Translations under genes and position numbers: made by a program
Shown here: positions 46,076 through 55,437 of the stretch, piece after piece
How the letters are laid out: the number at the start of each line of letters is the position of its first letter
Position numbering within the stretch: the first letter of the stretch is position 1
The notes under the pieces: model-generated
Database searches by the model: none
Told to the model about the DNA's origin: nothing
Seen by the model: only the letters and a program-made list of their open reading frames with translations
From: Nymphaea colorata
Lineage: Eukaryota > Streptophyta > Magnoliopsida > Nymphaeales > Nymphaeaceae
Length of the DNA stretch: 64,000 bases
Direction: 5' to 3'
Assembly (NCBI RefSeq): GCF_008831285.2
Contig: NC_045149.1
Span: 13,666,629 to 13,730,628 of the forward strand

Positions 46076-46310
46076 TTGTTTCGGAGCTCGAAGCCAACAG
46101 ACGGTTAATAATATATTTTATTTCAAATATTTTTTCATTTTTATTTTTTGTATTTAGGTCCATCGATTTTCAAGAAAAACAAGGTCAGTCGTTCTCTTGA
46201 GTCCTCCCAACTCCTCCAAGAGTATCGGTGACGACTGTTCACGATGTTCTTAATGAGCAGGCTGCCGAATAACCTCAACTTTTGAAGGCGGCCTGGAAAT
46301 AACGTACCAG

Positions 46311-47196
46311 CAGGGGCGGGGGGGGGGTGCCTAGGCCATGGCAACGAAAAAAATATATATTTGAAAAATCAAAATTTTTAACTTGGCCCGACCCGTCACT
46401 CATCTTGGCCAACCCATCGCTCGCCGGCCCCGCCCTCTCTCTAGCAGTAGCCCTACCCTAATTTGCCCCTCTCTCGCTTGCTCCCTCCATCTTCTCGCCC
46501 TTCCCTATTTCACCCCTCTCTCTCGCTCCCCTACCTCTCAGGCTCTCTTTCACTTGCTCCTTCTCCTCCTGCCCTGGCCCACAACTACAGTCAAATGTTT
46601 ACTATTGCTACTTGAATACTGTCAATTGAGGGACTAAGTTACAATACGATATATTGGTTTGCTTTTCAGGCTATTTGAACTTAACTTTGAGCTTGATCTG
46701 CATGTACAATTTGGGTACTGTCTGTAGCTGGCTTAATTAGCAAGACTGTATGCTCTGAAGAAAGCTCATCAAGTCAGGCATTTGTTTTGTAAGTTCTTCT
46801 TTATTGGTGCCTTCTTGAAAGCTTCTGCAAGCTGCCAATTCGGAATATGAATATCATGCTATGCTTTAAAATTTGACAAGTAGCCTAGCTTATGTGCACC
46901 TTATGTTCACTGCTGACACTTACGTCACTGTAATAGAAATAGAGAACCTTATCTGCCGAGGACAGATCATGCTTTGTGCTAAAGACACAACAATTATTAA
47001 ATGTGCCGTAGGACAGGTCGCGCTTCACGTTAATGACATGGGCAATTATATAGGACATCAGTTCACTTATACTATACTATGATTTACAAATATTATCTAA
47101 GTGTGTGAGTACATATATATATATATATATAATATAATATATTATAGTTCGTTGGATCGTTTGGCCCACCCCTGAAAATTCCTGGCTCTACCCCTG
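46311..47196. mobile_element. hAT-like element, about 886 bp
   Basis: Left end CAGGGGCGGGG and right end GGCTCTACCCCTG are inverted. Flanks CGTACCAG (46,303-46,310) and TGCACCAG (47,197-47,204) match at six of eight positions, in line with an old 8-bp hAT target duplication. No transposase motif is visible, so it is non-autonomous. Confidence 0.5.
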
Positions 47197-47204
47197 TGCA
47201 CCAG

Positions 47205-47949
47205 CATGCTGGAGCTTGTGGACACTGAGAAATGGTTCCATATTTGGGTGGTGGCCTTTTGGATATGAGTAATTACTTAAAACTAAATCTGAACTGAATC
47301 CGTATCTGATCCAATACTTATATATATCAGAATCTGAATCCGAATCTAGTCAGATGTTATTTTTTAAATCCAAAGACGATCTATTTCTTAATCACAGATT
47401 AATTTTTTTCCCATATCTGTTTCTTTTTTTTTTTTGGAATGGTTCAATTGGACATGCGATGAAGATGGAAATGACATTTAAAGTCTATCCATCTTACAAG
47501 TGAATAACGAGGCAGTTCCAATTCTTTTGCTTACGTTACATGGAAAGGCATGATATCTAGATGAAAGGTAGAAAGAGAGAGAGAACATATAATTAAGTGA
47601 CAAATTGTCAATGACTTTGCAAAAATTGTCAAAAACAATAAAGGAATACAGAAAACGTATAAGAGAAAGGGAGGAAGGGGGTGGTAGGACTCAAAAGAGG
47701 AGTTCGAGTTGTGTGCGCCCGCCAGTGCATGAAACAATCATATGCCAAAAGAAAAAGAAAAATAGGGCATCTTTGAAATTACAGAAAAGAACTGCCTTTT
47801 TGAGCCTTTTCACTTTTTTCAATTGTTTTTAATCTGTAAAAAAAAAATTCTTTTTTTCTTTTTAAACAGGAGCATATGTCATAAACGCGAATATCTCTTG
47901 TGAAATCCTTCAAAAGAGGAGTTCGAGCCACAAAGACGGGTAGCCTCCA
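47205..47949. other. Non-coding with GATTCAGATT-type repeat
   Basis: 47,270-47,425 belongs to the same repeat family as 45,747-46,075. The rest has no recognised content. Confidence 0.45.
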
Positions 47950-48186
47950 CTAGTTGCAGGCCACATCAGCATTGGGATTGATAACCATGTCCACCATCGC
48001 CACGAATTCCTCCGACTGAGGCATTATCTTCTTTTCCTCTTCGCTTGGAACCACTTCCTGAGGTGTGCTTAATCCTTGAGCGCTCACCCTAGGCCTGCTG
48101 ACCGCCCCAAATGCAGAAGACACTAATCAATTCCTTGAAAACGTCACCGGTTTCATAATTTGTCGCGAAGTTTGAATGGTTATCAT
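47950..48186 (-). pseudogene. Unrecognised 79-codon frame with one internal stop
   Basis: ATG at 48,186 (MITIQTSRQIMKPVTFSR), TGA at 48,127-48,129, then open to 47,950: VSAQGLSTPQEVVPSEEE, KKIMPQSEEFVAM, VDMVINPNADVACN. Base composition here is clearly more GC-rich than the surroundings and the second part looks protein-like. It could be the end of a real gene, but no family is recognised. Upstream (48,187-48,260) is GC-rich without a clear exon. Confidence 0.3.
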
Positions 48187-48739
48187 GCTTCAGCAGGCCT
48201 TAAGCGAGAGCTCAGGCTTGTTCCTCTGAGCCGCCGGCCACAGCTCCTGCTCCCATGTGCAAATTGCAACCGCATAGGCATGAGAATGAACTATTAGAAC
48301 CACATATCACATATGCTAGTGCAGATATAACTAAACAAATGCGTGCACACTCTACCAGCCTCCTATGGAAGACGTGTTAAAACGTGGAAAAAAAAAAGAA
48401 CTGAAGCATGTACGTGGTTGTGGTTCGAACTTTTGATGCCTTTATCCATGGGAAAGGGAGGTTCCTCTTTATTCATTCAATGATGTTCTTGAGAAAAGAT
48501 GGACTCTCAATATATAGGGTACAGGCCACACCATTTTAGATAAGATAATCACGCAGTACGTGAATCCGTGATAAACAAAGTGTCAAGAAAGAAGGGATCA
48601 CCATCTCTTATCAAGATCTGTTATTGTCATGCAGACTACATTTTCGGTGGTTAATGGATTGGGATAGAAATGATAAGAGTAAATCAGCAAAACGTGATTT
48701 TAGGGATATTCAAAATAAGAATGTGCTGAAAATCAAGGA
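48187..48739. other. Non-coding
   Basis: Nothing recognised; probably includes the unresolved left end of the LTR that finishes at 49,159. Confidence 0.4.
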
Positions 48740-48865
48740 AATTGCTGAAGAAGTTGAAGATCTTGATATCAAATGGAAAGACGAGAATTAAAGAAGAGGT
48801 TGAGAATCTTGATATCAATAGAAAGACGGAAATTAAGGAAGAAGTTGGGGAGATTGATAAAAGCA
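48740..48865. repeat. Tandem repeat, about 45-46 bases, nearly three copies
   Basis: Repeat of GAAGAAGTTGAAGATCTTGA followed by TATCAAATGGAAAGACG. It lies in or just before the LTR. Confidence 0.7.
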
Positions 48866-49159
48866 AAATTGCTTGAAATTACTTAAAAGGGAGGCACGGC
48901 AGATTTGTTCCATTATAACCTTCCATTTTGTAATTCTTCATCCACTCAAAAAATTGTGGATCTTGTAAATATAACGTGAAATATGTTTTAGTGCTCTCAA
49001 TTTTTCAAGAAATTGTGTAGTATCACGATTTTGTATACCAAAAATCTTGTAAGCCGATAACCTTTATTTGTACTATATATATATGTTGCTTAAAGGAATA
49101 AATAATAACAAGTTCTCTCCAGCTTTATCTTTCACTCTTCCTCTGCTAAGTTTTTCTCA
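48866..49159 (+). repeat. LTR end of a third retrotransposon
   Basis: The segment ends TTTTTCTCA and is followed by a perfect tRNA-Met primer-binding site. It contains a TATA-like run (ACTATATATATATG, 49,071-49,084) and AATAAATAATAA signals about 25 bases further on. The left LTR boundary is not resolved. Confidence 0.6.
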
Positions 49160-49940
49160 TGGTATCAGAGCAACATGAGAGAGGGAAATCGACTGCTCCC
49201 TTCCATCAACTCCAAAAAATCCAAGCTTTTGTAGAGAGGTTCTTCAGACACCTGGAATTGGAATAATCTTTTGCTTGACAGCAAGAATCGCCTGAAGAAT
49301 CAGCACCGGCCTTCCCTCTCTGCTGCCTGATACACTTCGTCGCCAGCAAATTATTCCAGATAATGGCGGCAAAGGAAGTCAGGGAAGGGCACCTTTCTTG
49401 CCGGATTCTTTCTTGTGCTCCGGCAGCAGCCCCTATCTCCAGAATTTCTAAGGGTCAACTGAATTTCTCTGCTTCGATGTCAGTGACGAACCCATTGCAA
49501 ATCCTCACGAATCATCTCTAGAAATCTCCTCTCGGCAGCTCTTGTTCTCAGCCTACAGGTTCAGCTCAACAGCAGGTTCTCTCAACCCTTCACTGAGTCA
49601 CAAACTCAGGCAGTCATATTGCTTCTGTTCAAAGGCTCTGGCTTCTTCCCTGATTTAAGACGGCAAAAGAGCTTCTCCAGCGGAGGAAAGAGGGAGGAAA
49701 CAGAATTTGGGGCTGTTGGACTGTAATGAGGTGGTTTTCTTTTCTTTTTTTTTTTTGGGCGCGCTTTGAACTATTCTCTGTTTTCTCTGAGGAGAGCTTG
49801 ACGGTGATATTCTGAGATTCCTAGTTTTTCTGCCTCTTGAATGTGAGCATCAAAGCAGAAATTCGTGAAGCCTGCTCTGTTTGCGTCGAACGAACACCAC
49901 CAAGTCGGGATTTTCTGCATTTATGATAATTTAGTCACTC
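49160..49940 (+). mobile_element. LTR retrotransposon internal remnant
   Basis: TGGTATCAGAGC at 49,160-49,171 is the complete initiator tRNA-Met primer-binding site. About 780 bases of leader-like sequence follow, with no gag frame. The element is truncated and has no second LTR. Confidence 0.6.
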
Positions 49941-50289
49941 ATCTACTAGATATCTAAAGCTCGCAAGCTACAAAATCTACGTATGCATATGCATCAACTT
50001 TCCTTTTCCTAGCTTGCAGTTCCCGTCCTTTTTCTTGTTCTATCAATGCATATAAATGTCCGTCTACATGTTCATGTTCATGTGTGCAACCCACTGAATG
50101 AGGCTTTTGGTTGTACAAATTGTATCTTACATTTTTGGTGGATTTATGCTGTTTTTTTAACACTTAAATGGAAAAGTGATTGTCTTTGCTAAAAGAAAGT
50201 TTTTCTATGTGGGTGTTGGGAAACACAATAATAAGTCAGAAGGAAAAGCAGGTCCCTTGTTTTCCAAATAAATGTAAAGGGATTGATTT
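49941..50289. other. Non-coding, then kinase 3' flank
   Basis: From about 50,210 this matches the 3' flank of relic 1 (from about 44,020), showing that the duplication includes sequence beyond the stop codon. Confidence 0.5.
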
Positions 50290-51775
50290 ATTTTTGTCAT
50301 TCTTCCAAAGGGGAGGCCTTCCATCGTATCGTTTAAAGCCTGGCGACCACCTCCTTCATGTCCATTCTCTCAGTCGGTGATTTCCTTGAACACAACAACC
50401 CTGTCTCCATGATCAAGACAAGAAGCTCATTTGGAACAGTTTCGCTGTTATTTGCTTCAGAAGATGGCCTTTGGCGACATGATCTGAAATCGTTTCACAG
50501 TTATTTTGCTTCAGAAGATGACCATCGATGACATCTGAATTTGCAAGCAGAAATGGTTCAGCCACCCACTGCTTCAAAGTAAAGTCCCCAATAAAATGTT
50601 CATCGGTAGGCTTTCTTCTGGTAAAACCTCAAGCAGAAGAATCCCATAGCTGTAGATGTCTGCTTGGTTGACACCTTTCCAGCCATCCTGAATTCTAATT
50701 CATCCAATCAACAAGGTCAGACATGATCCTGGCAATATTAGCAAACAATGAACATTGTCGTTAATGAGATGGCTTCAAAAATAAAGAAAGTAGTGCAAAA
50801 AATTAGGACTAATTATTTTGTTTTGATTTATGGTGCACATGAAACTCTATTTTTGTTTCCATGCATTTATAAGGAGGAAGTGAAATTTTACTAAGGAAAG
50901 AAACATATTCAAAAGGTAAACTTGCTGGCATTCGTGTATGTGTGTGAATAATGAGGTTCAATATTCACTATTTTAGTTGGATTCAGGCTCATATTCAAAT
51001 GCAAAATAGCATAGTCATCATCCCCATTAATTTCACTTATTAATCTGATTTTTCTCTTTTTCGTAATAAAATCCAGTTAATCTGCTGTCAACGGGTTGGT
51101 AATGTAAAATTAAAGCTTGATAGTTGGAAATTATGGATGTTGATAGAACTTCTCTCCATGGTAAGCAGGACCAAGTAGTCTAAGTAGCAGTTCAAGCATA
51201 GAATTTATGATAGGACAAAGAGTTGGTACCTGGCGCAATGAATCCGGTGGTTCCAAGTGTACTTGTAAGAGTTGAAGATTTGTGACCAACTAGCATCTTT
51301 GCCATGCCAAAGTCACCAACATGTGCTGTCATATTCTCATCTAGGAGCACATTACTTGGCTTTAGATCACAATGATCTATAGTCTCCCAACAACCATGGT
51401 GAAATATTCTAGAGCACAAGCAACGTCAATCATGATATCCAATCTTTGGAAGAGATTCAAGTGACGGCCACCTGAACGTAGACAGATTTCTAGGCTCCCA
51501 AGGGGCATGTATTGGAGAACTAAAGCCTTGAAATCTGCACTGGTGCAAGATGTGATGACTCTGAGAAGGTTTCGGTGTCTAATTAACAGCCACCGTTGTT
51601 CCATCCACCAAAATTCCTTTATACACTGAACCAAAGCTTCCACTGCCCAGAAAATTTGCATTGCTGAAGTTGTTCATTGCTTGAGATAACATTCTATATG
51701 TAATCACTGGGAGGGTAATTCCACGAAATCTTTCAACCTCATGATAATGTCTCTCCAACCCCCTCTTTCTATATT
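50290..51775 (-). pseudogene. LRR receptor kinase (subfamily XII-like) relic 2: kinase only
   Basis: Minus strand. Juxtamembrane [13 protein letters not shown], then a well-kept ATP loop ([20 protein letters not shown]). About 80 bases are then missing, removing the catalytic lysine of AVK and the alpha-C glutamate region. HCDLKPSNVLLDEN and an intact DFG (VGDFGMAKML) follow. Donor at 51,229 (GTACC) and acceptor at 50,695 (ATTAG/AATTC) are both canonical. Exon 2 keeps the YSYGILLLEV region lost in relic 1 but is frameshifted there, and has further changes to the end. Everything upstream of the juxtamembrane segment (membrane segment, LRRs) is replaced by T/A-rich sequence from 51,776. Confidence 0.85.
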
Positions 51776-53749
51776 TTTCATGTTTTTTTGAAAAAAAATT
51801 AAAAACAAAAAAACATGGTTTTAATTCATTTTTAACGTGTTTTTTCACTTTTTCAGTTTTTTAACGCCAAACAGTTTTTTTTTTTTTTTTTTTTTTATTT
51901 GTTGCAAAACCTATTTATCTTGTGATGTTTGTGCTATTAGTTTCACACAGGAAAATGGATTCAGAAAATCGCCCACAGGTCTAGATTAGATAAGAAAAAC
52001 TAATAATATAGATAAAAAAATATTTGAGGCTCAAATGTTTGAAATCGAACACAAGAATCAATTCCCAACATCATTCGCAAGCTCCCCCTCGCTTTTCAGT
52101 TTGACTCAGCTTCGTAAAATTCAAACCTGGATGTACAATCTTTATTTCAAGCCTAAGCACCTATCCAATCCATGATCCAACCTTCGACATCGATCTGGGC
52201 CCTTCCCATTCAAGGAAACTAGATCCAGATCAAAAATGAACCTGGAATCATAAAAAACGGAGCCAAACCCGTTTTATAAAAGGAATATTTTACCTCTTAA
52301 AAGAATTACATATTTTTGTTGTTAAAATTTTATTTTTTTTAGGGTGGGACCTACCTGGGGATGGCAGAGGGCAAAGGCCAGCCTCAAGTTGCCCCCATGC
52401 GCCTAGTTTTGGCAGCACTTGTTGCACTGCCTAGAGCACTTGGTGCGCTACTAAGTGCTTTGGCGAAGGGTGCAGGGTGCTGTCTTGCACTCTGGCTTAG
52501 GGTGCACGGCGCTTTCGGGTGCTATGGTTGAGAGTGCACGGCCGCACCAAGCGCTCTGTCAACTCCCTCCAAAAGGTGTTTGCAGGACCAAGGGCTAATA
52601 TCCACAAGTCAAAACCTATAAAAGAAACTAAAAATAAAAATAATTCACAAAATGAAAAATTCATAAGAAATCTTGAGAAATTAAAACTCCTTCAAATGTT
52701 GAATTTCGTTTTTATTTCTTTTTATAAATACCCCCACATCTTGATCCTTGGTTATAAGCAACCTTTGAGGAACTCCTTGAGCCCTCTAACTATGAGCTTG
52801 GAATCTCTCTTCCTTCACCAATTCTTCTTTCGCTCTTTCAACACTTCTTTATCTTCAACCAGTGGAAAGGAGAGCACGTAGGAGACCCTTGGAAGCTTCT
52901 TCAATAAATCAGAGTTCTCATTTTGGAAGTTTCATTGTTCCGCAAAAGTAAAGGACTCATCTCTTCTTGAACTATACCATCTCGAGGCATGTAGTTTCAA
53001 TTTCTCTTGCTCTTCCCTTCATCATCTCCCCATGGCCATGTAAGAGAGTTCTTGAAATTTCTTATTCAGAGCCAAGAGCCACTCTTAAATGCAATGGGAG
53101 CATCAGCAATGTGATGCCAAGTCTTGTTTATTTGATCAACTCAAATAGGCATGATATGTTTTTTTTTTCTTCTATTGAATGTATGCATTCGTTGTATCTC
53201 TACGAATCGATAATGTGCATGTATGGCTAGTTGATTTTTCTTTTCATAGATGGATGAGTGCTTGTGATGAGATTTTTTTATTTTTATATTGATTTTTGAG
53301 GTTGGGTATTGTCAAACTCAGCAAAAACAAGATGTTAAACTGCATTTTCATATTATCGCTATGATTAGTTGACATCTTTCAAATCTTCATTCCCTTGATA
53401 AAATAACTATTGATTGTCCAATTAGTAGTATTAAAAGAGTGATGCACCTTTAAAAGAGTGTCTTCTTATCAGGTTTGAAGCACAAAAAGAGTAAATGAAA
53501 TACATTTTGGCAAAACATAAGAGTAAATGAAATATTTTCAATTTTGTCTATATATATGTGTGTGTATATATATCTTATTTTTTAAAAAATTTCAAAATAA
53601 GTCCTCCGTCCATGAGCCCAAGTTGTTCTTCTCTTGCCTACATAAAAATATTGAAGTTGAAAATTTTCAAAATTATATCCTTAAATCTTAATTTCTATAT
53701 TAAAATAAAAAAAGGGGTTAAAATATCACGTTATTAGATCATTTTTCTT
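51776..53749. other. Non-coding
   Basis: T/A-rich at 51,776-51,910. 52,380-52,560 is GC-richer with recurring GCACTTGGTGCGC-like words. A TATA-like TTTATAAATACCCCC lies at about 52,721-52,735 and could belong to a retrotransposon LTR, but no primer-binding site or paired LTR was found. Confidence 0.4.
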
Positions 53750-54295
53750 TCTTCTTTTATTCGCCCTTTCTCATGTTTCTTTCTTTTCTCTTAGAATCTT
53801 TATATCTCTCTGATTATTCTCTTAAAATCTCCCTTTTCTAATCTTCCTTTCTCTATTTCTTTTCTCTCCCTTAAAAATCTGGACATTTCTCTCACTCTCA
53901 TTTTTTCTTAAAATCTTTTGCTATTCTACAACTTTTTCTCTCTTTATTTCTTTTCTCTCTTTTCAAAATCTTTATCTCTCTCTCCCTCTCACACGCATTT
54001 TTCTCTTAAACTCCCATGCTCTTCTACTAGTTTTCTTATCTATTTAAAATATTTATATCTCTCTCTCACTCTCCCATTTTTCTCTGAAAATCTCTTGCTC
54101 TTCTACTAGTTTTTCTCTTAAAAACTCTTTCTTTTCTACTAGTTTTTTGCTTTATTTCTTTTCACTCACTTATAAATCTTTATTTCTCTTGTAATTTTCC
54201 CTTAAAATCACTTGCTCTTTTACTAGTTTTTCTTTGTCTATATTTTCTCTCTCAAAAAAATCTTTATCTCACCCTCTCTAACTGTTCCATTAAAT
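53750..54295. repeat. Pyrimidine-rich minisatellite, unit roughly 100 bases
   Basis: About five imperfect repeats built from two modules: CTTAAAATCTCTTGCTCTTC with TACTAGTTTTT, and TTATTTCTTTTCTCTC with AATCTTTATCTCTCTCTC. Almost wholly C/T on the plus strand. Open frames across it are compositional artefacts. Confidence 0.8.
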
Positions 54296-54349
54296 GAAAT
54301 ATTTTCCTTTAAAAAGAATTTCCTTCCTTCGCTTTACAAAGTTCTAACT

Positions 54350-54575
54350 TTTTTACCACACGCCACATATAGGTTGAAGATAATGTTTGGGCGAATATGA
54401 AGTGCATGGGGAATGAACATAGCCATAAAATCAGTTACCCATGAGAAAGGTTTCGGAATGGCCAAGCCTCGTACTGACGGGCAAGTTCTTTTTTTTTCTA
54501 TTTTGAAAATAAAAATTATTTTTAATACACTTCAAAAACAAAACCTAAACAAATTTTGGGATGCAAACAACCTTA
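54350..54575 (-). repeat. Dispersed repeat, inverted relative to 63,637-63,850
   Basis: Minus strand reads TTTGCATCCCAAA, later CAGTACGAGG, TGGGTAACTG and GGCTATGTTCAT in the same order as the plus strand at 63,642-63,795. Probably parts of one element family, unidentified. Confidence 0.6.
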
Positions 54576-54745
54576 TTTGCACATAAGGCAATATCTGGCT
54601 GGGTGAGGGACACATATTGCAATGCTCCCACAATATTTCAATATAAATTAGCATCCTTAAACTTCAAACTGTTACCAGCAAATAATTTTATGAATGTGGC
54701 CATCGGCATGTTCTTGGGTTTGGCTTCATGCATTTTTGTATGCTT
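54565..54745 (-). pseudogene. Copia reverse transcriptase C-terminal fragment
   Basis: Minus-strand frame: MHEAKPKNMPMATF, FAGNSLKFKDANLYRNIVG, ALQYVSLTQPDIALC. The LYR.IVGALQYL..TRPDI pattern is the conserved segment after the copia RT catalytic core. No flanking RT or RNase H was found, so it is an isolated piece of an element different from copies A and B. Confidence 0.75.
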
Positions 54746-55437
54746 GAAATGATTGAAGTTATTACTTTCTTTGATATAACAACAGGCTTCATCTTAACAT
54801 TGATGGATTCACTTCCTAGGAAATAGAATGAAGATTTTCCAAGTTTCACTTTTGCTTGTAGGGGGAAGGGTATTCTATTTAACTAACAGGGTCATTTGGA
54901 TCACTTACATGCTCCAAGAACACAATGATGCTCACAGCATATAACTCTCATCCTCCTCATTAAGGGATTTTCTTTTGATAACATTGGACATCAGTGCAAA
55001 ACATACTGGAATTGTGCATTTTTATTCACTCTTCTTGTTGTGCATTTTTTTGGTAGGTTTAAGAAATTGTGGTGAGGATATAGTACATCAAAATTTTAGA
55101 AAATTGAAAGGATTTATGTGAACTATGGCTATAGTGGTGTCCGTACTTAGAACAAAGCAAAACTGCAATAATGGACAAAGTTCCAAGCCTCTTTCACGTA
55201 ACTTGCACTGGAAATGTGAGTTGTTCTGCAAGATTGGTCACCCAAATGCCTTAGGAATAGAACACACAAGTATATTAAGCATATCTTTATTAAATCCTAT
55301 ATGCAACTGTAATTGAGCAATGCAAGTGAGAGCTCTAAATGAAAGCAATCAAACTACATTTCCACCTCCAACTATTTTAGCCAATGGCTGGTTGCGCCCT
55401 GGAATTAAATCTCTTTGTATCTCTGGATGTATTTGAA
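54746..55437. other. Non-coding, possible retroelement remnants
   Basis: No secure feature. A plus-strand stretch near 55,200-55,250 reads KCELFCKIGHPNALG, faintly like a gag zinc knuckle, but spacing is wrong. Confidence 0.35.

Noticed and set aside
53918-54109. Serine/leucine-rich ORF
   Set aside because: Compositional artefact of the pyrimidine-rich minisatellite.
55125-55316. Possible gag zinc knuckle (KCELFCKIGH)
   Set aside because: Spacing does not fit CX2CX4HX4C and no gag context surrounds it.
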